64,000 bases of DNA, taken from contig NZ_RDSK01000018.1 in NCBI RefSeq assembly GCF_003722075.1, forward strand, positions 1 through 64,000. Direction: 5' to 3'. Positions 1 to 10,055 of this stretch are shown in pieces. The translations under genes were made by a program, and so were the position numbers. Each line of letters starts with the position of its first letter. Position 1 is the stretch's first letter. This DNA is from Methanohalophilus sp. RSK (GTDB lineage: Archaea > Halobacteriota > Methanosarcinia > Methanosarcinales > Methanosarcinaceae). The notes beneath the pieces were generated by a model that saw nothing but the letters and a program-made list of their open reading frames with translations, searched no databases and was not told the origin of the DNA.

Positions 1-3000
1 CTGGCTGGTATTCACATTGCAATAAGACAGATGAGCAGAATCATCGGTATTGTTGTTGTACAGCGTTACTCCTGAACCATTCAGTGGTGTACCATCAATG
101 AACCATTCATAACTGGAATACAGTGTACTGTTGATACTGAAATTCTTCTCATCTCCATAGATTGAAAGAAGTTCTGTTTCATTTGGAGACACTACATAAA
201 CAGGTTCCTCGGCAGCCCTGATATTGAGTTCTTTGCTGGAAGTTCCGTTACTATTATTCACGGTTAGATTTACAGTGAAGTTGCCCGAACCAAATACATG
301 TGAAAGGTTCTGGTCGGTGGAAGTATTGCCTTCACCAAAGTTCCATTCCCATTCCTCAACAAGACCCGAGGAATTATCGGTAAATTCCACACTCAATGGT
401 GTAGTACCTCGCGTCACATTGGCCGAGAAGTCGGCAATCGGCAGAATGAAGACATCGATCACAACATCGCCGGTACTGTTCATGTTACTTGCAGCATCAC
501 CAAAGCTACAGTTGTAGGTTATTGAACTGACAAGTGTGCCGGAATCACTTGCTGGGATGGAGATGTTGTGTGTATAGTTACCAGAATCATTGACCATCTG
601 GTATTCTTCACCATCCACCGTGATGTTGTGTATTTCAACTCCAATGTTATCTGTGGCATTGACTTTGATGGTGATGTTGTCTCCAGTATTGGCAGATGTT
701 ACTTTGTCAAGCCTATTGTAAACTGGTTTGATATTATCGGAGACATTAATGGTCTTATCACCACTTGCATTCAGGTTACCTGCATCGTCATAGAAGGTGG
801 CATTGAACACAATGTCATCAATTGAATCTGATGGAACATTCAGAGTGTAATTGTACCAGGTACCATCCTTTGTAAGTTCTGCAGAAGCATTACCTGTAAT
901 ATTAAAATCTGTCAGTGAATGGTTTACTCCAATGTTATCGGTTACATTGAACCCAATCTCAACAGTTTCACTTGTGTTGGCATCTGACTCATAAACTGTA
1001 TCCTGAATCACAGGAACAATGTTATCGGAGACATTAATGGTCTTATCACCGCTTGCATTCAGGTTACCTGCATCGTCATAGAAGGTGGCATTGAAGACAA
1101 TGTCACCAACTGAATCTGCTGGAACATTCAGAGTGTAATTGTACCAGGTACCATCCTCTGTAAGTTCTGCAGAAGCATTACCTGTAATATTAAACTCTGT
1201 CAGTGAATGGTTCACTCCAATGTTATCGGTTACATTGAATCCGATTATGAAAGAATCACTGGTGTTGGCATCTGACTCATAAACTGTATCCTGGATTGCA
1301 GGAGCAATGTTATCGGAGACATTGATGGTAAAGTCACCACTTGCATTCAGGTTATCTGCATCATCATAGAAGGTGGCATTGAACACAATGTCATCAATTG
1401 AATCTGATGGAACATTCAGAGTATAATTGTACCAGGTACCAGCATTCGTAAGTTCTGCAGAAGCATTACCTGTAATATTAAACTCTGTTAGTGAATGGTT
1501 CACTCCAATGTAATCGGTTACATTGAAACAAATCTCAACAGTTTCACTGGTGTTGACATCGGAAGGAGCAACTATTTTGTTGATATATGGGCTTGTGGTG
1601 TCCAGTACAATCTCTCTTGTTGTCATTTCGGCAATATTTCCAGCTGTATCAGATACAGTAGCATTAAGTTGGTATGTACCTTCTTCCAGATCCTCAAAGG
1701 TTACAGTATGCGGACTTATTGAAGATGTGTTTGAATCAATAAGATCACTGGTATTGTATATAGCAATCGTTGAAATGTTCAGGTTCGCATCACTGAAAGA
1801 AATATTACAAGTTATATTGTCCTGACTGAAGTTACCCTCATCAGTGGTATCATCATTGACAGATAGTACAGGTTCTGTGTTATCAATGGTTATGTTGATC
1901 GTCTGGAATCCAAATAAGCCATCGTCAGTTTCGTTTTCATATGCTTTCCAGGTAATGTTATAGATTCCGTCTATAAGGGATGTGCTATCAAAAGTAACAG
2001 AGTCGTTATCCTGTGGAAGATCGGTATGACTATCAATATTACCCGTAGTATTGTTTAAGTACACACTGGATTTATAAGAGTCGCCGTCTGGATCGGTTAT
2101 AGATGCATTCACAAAGAATGTACCTGAAACATAGGAATTAACTTCAGGATCAGTAATGGATACATTTGGCGGGAAATTTGTCAGGCTCAAAAGAGCTGGA
2201 TATCCATCATTTACACTGCCATGAATGCCCCATATATTTGTGAAATCCCAGTCAACATAAGTTGTGTCTGAATTGTACGGATAGGTCATGTTTTCCGTGG
2301 TTCTTCCAATTCCTGTCTCAGAAGATGTTTGTCCTGATGTATTCATATCCCAGTAACTTTGGGTCACAGAACCAGCATATTGATCACCAATAAGACCACC
2401 GACATTAGCACCAATACCAATTGTTACATTTCCTGCAGAATAACTTTGATTTACAGAACCACCATTTGCACCAACAAGACCACCAACATAATAATCACTA
2501 GTCACAGTTCCTGTTGAGTAACTTTGATTCACATACCCACTATTCTCACCAACAAGGCCACCGACGTCAGAACTACCAGTCACATTTCCTGTAGAATAAC
2601 TTTGATTCACATACCCATTATTCTCACCACCGAGACCACCGACGTCAGAACTACCATTCACATTGACATCTTCAAGACCTACGTTGTTGATTGAAGCACT
2701 ACTATCGATATAACCAAACAAACCAACATAATTAGTAGATGGCCTGTTGATATAAAGATTCGATATAACAGAGCCATTCCCGTCAAAAGTACCTGTGAAT
2801 TTATTTGTATCATCACCAATCGGCTCAAATCCTGCATCACTGTTCCAGTCGGAAGTACCCGATGCATCAATGTCATTTATCAGAATATAATTTGCATCTA
2901 AATCATTTATCACATACTGCAATTCATATACATCGGATATTTGATATGGGTCTTCTGATGTGCCACTTCCTTCATAAGGACTTGTTGTTTCATAATTCAG

Positions 3001-6000
3001 AGTAAGAAGATGTGGATATCCATCGTTTGTATCAATACTCATATCCCAGACATTTTCGAAATCCCAGCCACTATAAACGGTAGTGTGGATGTATGGATTT
3101 GTCATTTCTTCGGTAGTTTTGCCTTCTCCACCATTACTTGTGGTTTGACCAGATGTCTCATTGTCCCAATAACATTGATCCACTGAACCACTATTATTGT
3201 AGCCAACAAGCCCTCCTATAACAGAACCAGTTACATTTCCTGTAGAATAACTTTGATTTACTGAACCTTCATGATTTACACCAACTAGTCCGCCAATGTA
3301 TTGATTACCAGTCACATTACCCGTTGCATAACTTTGATTTACTGAACCCTGATAGTTGTATCCGATAAGTCCACCAACCTCATTACCATTGCTAGATCCC
3401 GTGAAATCACCAGTAGAATAACATTGAACAACAGAACCACCATCATTGTAACCAACAAGACCACCGATGCAATATGCATTACTTGTTACCGTACTATTTG
3501 AATAACATTGAATCATAGAACCAGCATTCTTTCCAATAAGACCACCGACTAAATTTGCACTACCTGTAACCGTGCCAGACGAATAACATTGAATCACAGA
3601 ACCAGCATTTCCTCCAATAAGACCACCTACCTGATAGTTACCAGTCACATTGACATCTTCAAGACTTACATTGGTGATTGAAGCCACTTCATCAGCACAT
3701 CCAAACAAACCTACATAACTAGTAGATGGCCTGTTGATAGAAAGATTCGATATAACAGAGCCATTCCCGTCAAAAGTACCTGTGAATTTATTTGTACTGT
3801 TGCCAATCGGCTCAAATCCTTGATCACCATCCCAACTGGAAGTACCCGATGCATCAATATCATTCATCAATGTATAATTTGCTGATAAATCAGTACTCAT
3901 GTTCTGAAGATCATTTACAGTAATTATTTGATAGGGATTCTCTGTAGATCCGTCTCCTCCTGAAAAGTAACTTACGGATTCAGATTCATAATTGAGGTTT
4001 AAGAGATTAGGATAACCATCATTTATACCGCTACTGATGCCCCATATATTCGTGAAGTCCCAATTAACAAAGTTAGATGAATCCTGCATTTGAGCATCTG
4101 TCAATCCTGTACCACCATCACTTGATGTTTGTCCTGATGTATTAATGTTCCAATAAGAATCAGATACAATATCGTATACAGTATCATACCCTTGATTTAC
4201 AGCTGCAGGAGCACTGTTACCTACAAGACCACCGACATCCTCATTACCAGTCACATTACCTGTTGAATAGCATTGATTCACTGAGCCTCCCTCATTGTAA
4301 CCAACAAGACCACCGACTAAAAAATCACCAGTCACATTACCTGTCGAATAACTTTGATTTACAGAACTTAAATAGATCTTACCAATAAGGCCACCGACTC
4401 TATCATTATTAGAAGCATTCACATTACCTGTTGAATAGCATTGATTCACAACGGCATAAGCTCCATGGTAACCAATAAGACCACCGACATTAGAACTACC
4501 AGTCACATTACCTGTAGAATAACATTCAGTTACAGTAGAACCTTTGCCTTCATTGTACCCAACGAGGCCACCGACAGAATCAAAACTACCAGTCACATAA
4601 CCTGTCGAATTACTTTGAGTTACTGAACCAAAATTTTCACCAACAAGACCACCAACACCAGAACTACCAGTCACATTGACATTTTCAAGACCTACATTAC
4701 TGATTGAAGCACCACTATAAGTCTCTCCAAATAAACCTATATCTGATGATCTATCAATATAAAGATCTGTTATTGTATGTCCCTGTCCATCAAAATTACC
4801 AGTGAAACTATTTGTATCATCACCAATCGGCTCAAATCCTGCACCACTATTCCATTTTACAGTATCAGATGCATTAATATCACTCGTTAAAATATAATGT
4901 GCATCAAGTTTATCTTCTATATTCTGTAATTCATCTAAATTAGTTATATGATAAGGATTACTTTCAGTACCCTCTCCATCACTAAATGTAACAGGTTGCC
5001 ATTTTAGTTCTGGATAAGGATTCATTCTCCAAATATTTTCAAAATCCCAATTGGAAAGATTAAGACGGTCTTGCATTTCAGATTTTGTAAGTCCTGTTCC
5101 ACCATCACTTGTAGACATACCTGATGTTTCGGTATCCCAATAACTATCAGTTACAGTACCATCATTTTTACCAACAAGACCACCGACATCTGAATCACCT
5201 GTCACACTTCCTGTTGAATAACATTTATTTATACTAGAACCACTGCCACTATAGCCAACAAGACCACCGACATATGAACCACCATCCACATCACCTACCG
5301 AATAACTTTGAGTTACTGAACCAGAATTTTCACCAACAAGACCACCGACAGAATCAGAACTACCAGTCACAGTACCTGTCGAATAACTTTGATCTACAGA
5401 ACCTTCATCATTGCCACCAACAAGACCACCGACAGATGAACTACCATCTACATTAACTGTTGAATTACTTTGAGCCACAGAACCAGAATTGTAACCAACA
5501 AGACCACCAACAAAAGATGAACTATCAGTCACCTTACCTGTCGAATAACTATCAGTAACAGAACCAGAACCAGAATTTTCACCAACAAGACCACCGACGC
5601 TATCAATACCAGTCACAGTACCTGTCGAATAACTTTGAGTTACTGAACCAGAATTGTAACCAACAAGACCACCGACATAATCAGAATCACCAGTCACATC
5701 ACCTGTCGAATAACTATCAGTAACAGAACCACCTTGATTCCAACCAACAAGACCACCGACATCCTCATTACCAGTCACAGTACCTGTCGAATTACTTTGA
5801 GTTATAGTAAAATCATAATCAGTATCACCAGTATAATGACCAACAAGACCACCGACATCCTCATTACCAGCCACATCAACAGTCGAATAACTTTTAGTTA
5901 TAGAAGTTTCATAATAACTTGAACCAGTATAATGACCAACAAGACCACCGACATCCTCATTACCAGTCACATCACCTGTCGAATAAATTTTAGTTATAGT

Positions 6001-6495
6001 AGGTTTTGACATAGAACAAGTAAAATAACCAACAAGACCACCGACAGATGAATTACCAGTCACATCAACATCTTCAAGACCTACATTACTGATTGAAGCA
6101 TGAGAAGTATATCCAAATAAACCAACATAATTAGTATCTGGTCTATTGATATAAAGTCCTGTTATTGTATGTCCCTGTCCATCAAAATCACCAGTGAATT
6201 CATTTGATTTACTACCAATAGGTACAAATCCTGCACCACTATTCCAGTTTACAGTATCAGATGCAACAATATCATTCATTAAGATATAATATTCATCCAA
6301 ATCATCATTCATTTCCTGCAATTCGTCCACGTTAGTAATCTCGTATGGAGATGTTGATGTCCCCCATCCATCTCCTGAAAAAGCAGCGGCAGGTGTGACC
6401 ATTAGCAGAATACACAAAAAAGAGAGAATGACGGAATATTTCGTGATCGGTACTTTATTTGAGATATCGGTTATCAGGGGGTTATTAAGTGCCAT
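1..6495 (-). CDS. Giant secreted GLUG/Ig-like/PKD surface protein (3' end outside window)
   Basis: A single frame stays open from the ATG at 6495 to base 1 (2165 codons, no stop), so the gene is 3'-truncated by the window. Residues about 18-39 form a hydrophobic signal segment ending in small residues (PAAAFS). Four modules follow, each opening with an LMNDI..FxPIG..FxGxFDGxG..I..L.INRP..YVGLFG block and then many GLUG repeats (VGGLVGxN..G.V..SYSTG.VTG). Near base 2170 the protein switches to Ig-like domains, including three near-identical 96-residue repeats. A PKD domain (WNFGEGNTS) lies at about bases 270-400. Such proteins are exported and displayed as S-layer-associated or adhesive proteins; the C-terminal anchor is not visible. 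Many N-x-S/T sites suggest glycosylation. The ligand is unknown. Confidence 0.85.
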   Translation of the reverse strand, partial: MALNNPLITDISNKVPITKYSVILSFLCILLMVTPAAAFSGDGWGTSTSPYEITNVDELQEMNDDLDEYYILMNDIVASDTVNWNSGAGFVPIGSKSNEFTGDFDGQGHTITGLYINRPDTNYVGLFGYTSHASISNVGLEDVDVTGNSSVGGLVGYFTCSMSKPTITKIYSTGDVTGNEDVGGLVGHYTGSSYYETSITKSYSTVDVAGNEDVGGLVGHYTGDTDYDFTITQSNSTGTVTGNEDVGGLVGWNQGGSVTDSYSTGDVTGDSDYVGGLVGYNSGSVTQSYSTGTVTGIDSVGGLVGENSGSGSVTDSYSTGKVTDSSSFVGGLVGYNSGSVAQSNSTVNVDGSSSVGGLVGGNDEGSVDQSYSTGTVTGSSDSVGGLVGENSGSVTQSYSVGDVDGGSYVGGLVGYSGSGSSINKCYSTGSVTGDSDVGGLVGKNDGTVTDSYWDTETSGMSTSDGGTGLTKSEMQDRLNLSNWDFENIWRMNPYPELKWQPVTFSDGEGTESNPYHITNLDELQNIEDKLDAHYILTSDINASDTVKWNSGAGFEPIGDDTNSFTGNFDGQGHTITDLYIDRSSDIGLFGETYSGASISNVGLENVNVTGSSGVGGLVGENFGSVTQSNSTGYVTGSFDSVGGLVGYNEGKGSTVTECYSTGNVTGSSNVGGLIGYHGAYAVVNQCYSTGNVNASNNDRVGGLIGKIYLSSVNQSYSTGNVTGDFLVGGLVGYNEGGSVNQCYSTGNVTGNEDVGGLVGNSAPAAVNQGYDTVYDIVSDSYWNINTSGQTSSDGGTGLTDAQMQDSSNFVNWDFTNIWGISSGINDGYPNLLNLNYESESVSYFSGGDGSTENPYQIITVNDLQNMSTDLSANYTLMNDIDASGTSSWDGDQGFEPIGNSTNKFTGTFDGNGSVISNLSINRPSTSYVGLFGCADEVASITNVSLEDVNVTGNYQVGGLIGGNAGSVIQCYSSGTVTGSANLVGGLIGKNAGSMIQCYSNSTVTSNAYCIGGLVGYNDGGSVVQCYSTGDFTGSSNGNEVGGLIGYNYQGSVNQSYATGNVTGNQYIGGLVGVNHEGSVNQSYSTGNVTGSVIGGLVGYNNSGSVDQCYWDNETSGQTTSNGGEGKTTEEMTNPYIHTTVYSGWDFENVWDMSIDTNDGYPHLLTLNYETTSPYEGSGTSEDPYQISDVYELQYVINDLDANYILINDIDASGTSDWNSDAGFEPIGDDTNKFTGTFDGNGSVISNLYINRPSTNYVGLFGYIDSSASINNVGLEDVNVNGSSDVGGLGGENNGYVNQSYSTGNVTGSSDVGGLVGENSGYVNQSYSTGTVTSDYYVGGLVGANGGSVNQSYSAGNVTIGIGANVGGLIGDQYAGSVTQSYWDMNTSGQTSSETGIGRTTENMTYPYNSDTTYVDWDFTNIWGIHGSVNDGYPALLSLTNFPPNVSITDPEVNSYVSGTFFVNASITDPDGDSYKSSVYLNNTTGNIDSHTDLPQDNDSVTFDSTSLIDGIYNITWKAYENETDDGLFGFQTINITIDNTEPVLSVNDDTTDEGNFSQDNITCNISFSDANLNISTIAIYNTSDLIDSNTSSISPHTVTFEDLEEGTYQLNATVSDTAGNIAEMTTREIVLDTTSPYINKIVAPSDVNTSETVEICFNVTDYIGVNHSLTEFNITGNASAELTNAGTWYNYTLNVPSDSIDDIVFNATFYDDADNLNASGDFTINVSDNIAPAIQDTVYESDANTSDSFIIGFNVTDNIGVNHSLTEFNITGNASAELTEDGTWYNYTLNVPADSVGDIVFNATFYDDAGNLNASGDKTINVSDNIVPVIQDTVYESDANTSETVEIGFNVTDNIGVNHSLTDFNITGNASAELTKDGTWYNYTLNVPSDSIDDIVFNATFYDDAGNLNASGDKTINVSDNIKPVYNRLDKVTSANTGDNITIKVNATDNIGVEIHNITVDGEEYQMVNDSGNYTHNISIPASDSGTLVSSITYNCSFGDAASNMNSTGDVVIDVFILPIADFSANVTRGTTPLSVEFTDNSSGLVEEWEWNFGEGNTSTDQNLSHVFGSGNFTVNLTVNNSNGTSSKELNIRAAEEPVYVVSPNETELLSIYGDEKNFSINSTLYSSYEWFIDGTPLNGSGVTLYNNNTDDSAHLSYCNVNTSQ
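735..1598 (-). repeat. Three tandem 288-bp Ig-like domain repeats inside the surface protein
   Basis: The same sequence landmark (tatcggagac) recurs at 735, 1023 and 1311, exactly 288 bases (96 codons) apart. Each unit encodes a beta-sandwich-like domain containing DNIGVNHSLTEFNI, WYNYTLNVP and FYDDAGNLNASG. The copies differ at only a few positions, so they look recently duplicated or homogenised by gene conversion. The last part of the third unit (after about 1560) diverges. Confidence 0.85.
2768..3780 (-). repeat. Near-identical module boundary spaced 987 bp apart in the GLUG gene
   Basis: A block of roughly 65 bases encoding FDGNGSVISNL and its flanks is almost identical at about 2745-2805 and 3732-3792. 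The offset is 987 bases, an in-frame 329 codons. It marks duplication of a whole GLUG module rather than of single GLUG motifs. The intervening GLUG units are more diverged. Confidence 0.7.
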
Positions 6496-6719
6496 AAATA
6501 AAGTAATATATTTACATGTATTTAATATTTCGTGATTTTTAGTTTATGTTTTTCTGGATGCTACATATATTAAAGAAACAATGGAAGGAATTAACCCCGT
6601 TAACAATCGGATCTTTTAGACCTGGATCGCCCTATCCACACGAAAAACATCAGAGTATATATAAGTGATAATGTATCGACATCAAAATAACCGGGTCCAA
6701 TACCGGTATGAAAAGTGGC
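6496..6719. other. AT-rich promoter region of the surface-protein gene
   Basis: These 224 bases separate the surface-protein start from the end of the fpo operon. On the minus strand there are several TATA-like stretches (around 6505-6530) that could drive the giant gene. No ribosome-binding sequence is obvious just upstream of its ATG. I see no gene here. Confidence 0.5.
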
Positions 6720-6751
6720 TTAAAAAAAGAAAGGGGGGAGAATCCCCTTTT
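6720..6751 (-). terminator. Hairpin plus T-tract terminator of the fpo operon
   Basis: Read on the minus strand, AAAGGGGA-TTC-TCCCCCTTT can fold into a G/C-rich hairpin directly after and overlapping the fpoO stop codon. It is followed by TCTTTTTTT. This is a textbook intrinsic-type terminator and closes the operon before the divergent-length surface gene on the same strand. Confidence 0.8.
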
Positions 6752-7112
6752 AATGGTGTTCTCCAAAACACTCATCTTTCCTGTCATAGGCCTCATTGCA
6801 GCCTTCAAGACAGCGCCTGCATAGATGTTTTACCTCTTCATCGTATACATTCTTGAAAGAGGGAATAAAAACATCTATGTCATAGAGCTGGCATGTGGTT
6901 CCGCACAGGTCACATTTCTCGAATTTGTTGCCGGGAACGCATTTGCCTTCCTCATCACTTTTTTCGTCAAATGTGCCTTTTGCAGAATCTAGACATTTTT
7001 CGCAAAGACCTTTCCAGATTCCTTCAGGATAAGAGTGTTCGAACCGGGGTTCAAACACTTTTACCGGACAAACGGTGGGTATTGACACACCGCATAGATC
7101 ACAATCTGCCAT
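6750..7112 (-). CDS. fpoO: F420H2 dehydrogenase subunit FpoO
   Basis: This is the last gene of the fpo operon and encodes 120 residues. The start at 7112 was chosen because it lies 1 base after the fpoN stop, and the protein then begins MADCDLCG; the longer reading would overlap fpoN by about 90 bases. It carries two copies of a CxxC...CxxC unit (C4/C7 with C37/C40, and C67/C70 with C98/C101), so the protein looks like an internal duplication of a metal-binding half. FpoO has no counterpart in bacterial complex I. It is regarded as a small cytoplasmic metal- or Fe/S-binding accessory of the methanogen enzyme; its exact role is not settled. Confidence 0.85.
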   Translation of the reverse strand: MADCDLCGVSIPTVCPVKVFEPRFEHSYPEGIWKGLCEKCLDSAKGTFDEKSDEEGKCVPGNKFEKCDLCGTTCQLYDIDVFIPSFKNVYDEEVKHLCRRCLEGCNEAYDRKDECFGEHH

Positions 7113-7113
7113 A

Positions 7114-8565
7114 TTACATACCTCCGACAAGTACACTGGCTGCCTGCATTGCAATTTCAACGAATGGTTCTGGCCATAAACCAATAGCCAGTACACCCAC
7201 AAGGGAGATCAGAAGAGCTGCTACATAGGGAACAGGCTCTGATACTTTTTCACCTTCATGGGGCATTGCATACATGTAACGTACAAGCCTTGCATAATAA
7301 TACAGGGAAAGCGCACTGTTTAAGATTGCTATTACCGCAAGCCATACCATTCCTGACTGAATAGTCGAGGAGAACAGGATGAACTTGCTCATGTAACCTG
7401 CTGTTGGCGGAATTCCTGCAAGTGCAAGTACAAATACTGTAAGACACAGTGCAGTTATTGGCATTTTCTTACCCAGTCCCTTGAAGTTATCAAGGTGGTC
7501 CGGGATTTCCGTATCCCTCTTTTCCTTAATAACCATGTAAACTACAGCGGCAGTAGCTATGAAAGCACCGGCTTTCATGAAACCGTGAGCCAGGGTATAA
7601 AGTATACCTCCGGTCAGTGCCATCGGGGTCAGGACAACAAATGCCATTGAAATGTAGCCTGCCTGTGCAACAGAGGAATATGCGAGCATGCGCTTCACAC
7701 TTCTCTGGGACAGGGCCACTACATTACCGTAGGTCATGGTAACTACTGAAAGTACCGCAAAAGCCATCCTCCAGTCAGCCTGGATTGCCAGAAGGGCTAC
7801 TATGAATACCTTGAATGCGGCAACAAATGCCATCTTCTTGGAGCCTGCAGCCAGGAGGGCCGATACAACTGAAGGTGAACCCTGATAGGTATCCGGAGCC
7901 CACATGTGGAATGGTACAAGAGCAATCTTGAAACCAAAACCTGCTATCAGGAGCACTATTGCAAGTAAGCCGATTGCATTGGAGGTCAATACCTCCATAT
8001 TCTGGGCGATGCCCGGAATGGATGTGGTACCAGTTGCACCGTAAACAAAGGATATTCCCATAAGCAACAGGGCCGCTGAGAGAGCACCCATAAGCAGGTA
8101 TTTCATTGATGCTTCGACAGACCGGGGGTTCTTCTTCTCAAACCCTGCAAGGGCATAGGTTGCTATACTTGCCAGCTCAAAGGCCACAAAAAGAACCATG
8201 AGGTCATTGGCAGATGCCACAAACATCATACCGAAGGTGGCAAACAGCACAAGGGCATAGAAGATTTCCGTGTCTGTATTGTCTTCAGTGTACTTGATAG
8301 ATGCAACGGACACAATAAGCGCAACCACCAAAAATACCAGTTTAAAGAACTGGGAAAGGGGGTCCACACTCAGGGTATCGGAAAACATCAATGCAGAAGC
8401 ACTGAAGTTGCCGATCACCATTGCAAGGGCTGCCAGAAAGCCTGCTGTTGCGATATAGCCAAGTACGTTTTTGGATGACGAACCCATGAAAATACCAATC
8501 ATGAGTACGATCAATCCGGTCAATGCAATTATAATCTCAGGTGCAAGTAACATCAAATCTACCAT
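7114..8565 (-). CDS. fpoN: F420H2 dehydrogenase membrane subunit FpoN (NuoN-like)
   Basis: The gene encodes a 483-residue, very hydrophobic antiporter-like subunit of the complex I family, with about 14 predicted membrane helices. Typical family landmarks are the central VPFHMWAPDTYQG segment with its helix-breaking proline and the KRMLAYSS segment following it. It forms part of the proton-translocating arm that couples F420H2:methanophenazine electron transfer to export of H+. It is preceded by fpoM with a 2-base gap and followed by fpoO with a 1-base gap, so it is translated as part of the long fpo transcript. Confidence 0.95.
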   Translation of the reverse strand: MVDLMLLAPEIIIALTGLIVLMIGIFMGSSSKNVLGYIATAGFLAALAMVIGNFSASALMFSDTLSVDPLSQFFKLVFLVVALIVSVASIKYTEDNTDTEIFYALVLFATFGMMFVASANDLMVLFVAFELASIATYALAGFEKKNPRSVEASMKYLLMGALSAALLLMGISFVYGATGTTSIPGIAQNMEVLTSNAIGLLAIVLLIAGFGFKIALVPFHMWAPDTYQGSPSVVSALLAAGSKKMAFVAAFKVFIVALLAIQADWRMAFAVLSVVTMTYGNVVALSQRSVKRMLAYSSVAQAGYISMAFVVLTPMALTGGILYTLAHGFMKAGAFIATAAVVYMVIKEKRDTEIPDHLDNFKGLGKKMPITALCLTVFVLALAGIPPTAGYMSKFILFSSTIQSGMVWLAVIAILNSALSLYYYARLVRYMYAMPHEGEKVSEPVPYVAALLISLVGVLAIGLWPEPFVEIAMQAASVLVGGM

Positions 8566-8567
8566 TC

Positions 8568-10055
8568 TTACACCCCCATTGCAGCCATAAGGCTGACTAT
8601 TTCATTTGAAGCTGTAATCATCATATCCAGCACCGGACTTGGGTTCAATCCGAAGTACAGTACCAGCAGGGCTATAACTGCCATGGAGAAGGTCTGTACA
8701 TTGGACAGGTCAAAGACCTCTCCGATCTTTCCATTATAGACGCCAAACATAGTTCTTTGCATTGCCCAGAGATGGTAACCAGCAGTTATGACTACACCAA
8801 ACAGTGCAAGTATTACAAATGTTGGCACGTTCACGTAACTGAAAGTGAAAACCATGAATTCGGCGATGAAACCGGTCAAACCTGGCAATCCCAGGGACGC
8901 CATGAAAGCCAGCATCATTATAACCGCCAGTTTGGGCATCTTTGTAGCAAGGCCTCCCAGATCATTGATGATCCTGGTACCGGTAGATGCCTGAATTACT
9001 CCTACGGACATGAACATGATACTCAGGATCAAACCGTGGGAGAATTGCTGGAACATTGCTCCGGAAATAGACAATGTAACAAGCCCCGCAGCTCCCAGGG
9101 TAACAAAGCCCATATGGCTTACACTGGAATAGGCAACCATTCTCTTGAGATCCTTCTGGGACAGTGCCAGGAATGCACCATACACAATACTTACAGAACC
9201 AAGCAATCCCAGGATTGTAATCATCATATCCGGGGTTCCTGTAGCAGGAAGCATTGGCAGGATAACACGGAAGATTCCGTACCCTGCGATCTTGAGCAGG
9301 ATGAACAGTACACTGCCAGCGGTCGGTGCCTCTGCATAAGCATCAGGCAGCCAGGAATGGAATGGTACTATTGGAAGTTTCACCAGGAAACCGAAGAGGA
9401 GTGCAAGGAATATTGCATCTCTGGCAATACCTGACCCGATCATCGGGAACTGGCTCACAAGATGGGTAATACCCATATTTGCCACTCCGGTCTGGTCCCA
9501 GGCAGCAAAGTAAAGTCCAAAGATACCCAGAAGCATCACCAGGGAAGCCACGTGGGTGTAAATAAAGAATTTCATTGAAGCATGCCTCTTATTCGGACCG
9601 CCCCATATGTTCACCATGAAGAACAGCGGGATCAGTGTAAGTTCCCAGAATATGTAGAAGAGGAAGAAATCCAGGGAAATGAATACACCGATAACTGCTC
9701 CCTGCATTGCCAGGATCAGACCATAGAACCTGTTAGAGGCTGATCTGACATCATTCCAGGTGAACAGTATTAGCAGTGGGATTACGATTGCATTGAGCAA
9801 TATAAGGGGCATCGAGACACCATCGACACCAAGATGGTAATTTATACCAAGACTTGGAATCCAGCTTGCCATTTCTTCAAACTGCATCGCAGCTGATGAA
9901 CTGTCGAAGCTGAAATACATGTAAAGGGTCAGTATCAGGGTGATAAGCGTACCCATAAGGGCCACCACACGTGCCTGCTCCCTTGTTTTTGTAAGGAATG
10001 CAAATGCTGAGAACAATAGCGGAATCAGCACTATGAGGGATAATACCGGCAACAT
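8568..10055 (-). CDS. fpoM: F420H2 dehydrogenase membrane subunit FpoM (NuoM-like)
   Basis: The gene encodes a 495-residue antiporter-like subunit with about 14 transmembrane segments. VPFHSWLPDAYAEAPT and KRMVAYSSVSHMGF are the conserved half-channel signatures of NuoM/FpoM. It sits between FpoL and FpoN in the proton-pumping membrane arm. The start codon overlaps the fpoL stop in a TAATG arrangement, which indicates translational coupling. Confidence 0.95.
   Translation of the reverse strand: MLPVLSLIVLIPLLFSAFAFLTKTREQARVVALMGTLITLILTLYMYFSFDSSSAAMQFEEMASWIPSLGINYHLGVDGVSMPLILLNAIVIPLLILFTWNDVRSASNRFYGLILAMQGAVIGVFISLDFFLFYIFWELTLIPLFFMVNIWGGPNKRHASMKFFIYTHVASLVMLLGIFGLYFAAWDQTGVANMGITHLVSQFPMIGSGIARDAIFLALLFGFLVKLPIVPFHSWLPDAYAEAPTAGSVLFILLKIAGYGIFRVILPMLPATGTPDMMITILGLLGSVSIVYGAFLALSQKDLKRMVAYSSVSHMGFVTLGAAGLVTLSISGAMFQQFSHGLILSIMFMSVGVIQASTGTRIINDLGGLATKMPKLAVIMMLAFMASLGLPGLTGFIAEFMVFTFSYVNVPTFVILALFGVVITAGYHLWAMQRTMFGVYNGKIGEVFDLSNVQTFSMAVIALLVLYFGLNPSPVLDMMITASNEIVSLMAAMGV

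Noticed and set aside
6665-6856. Plus-strand frame overlapping the end of fpoO
   Set aside because: It runs antisense through the terminator and FpoO coding sequence and has no protein features.
8757-9434. 225-codon plus-strand frame inside fpoM
   Set aside because: It is antisense to a conserved membrane subunit, and its His/Cys/Gln-rich composition is typical of a complement-strand shadow.
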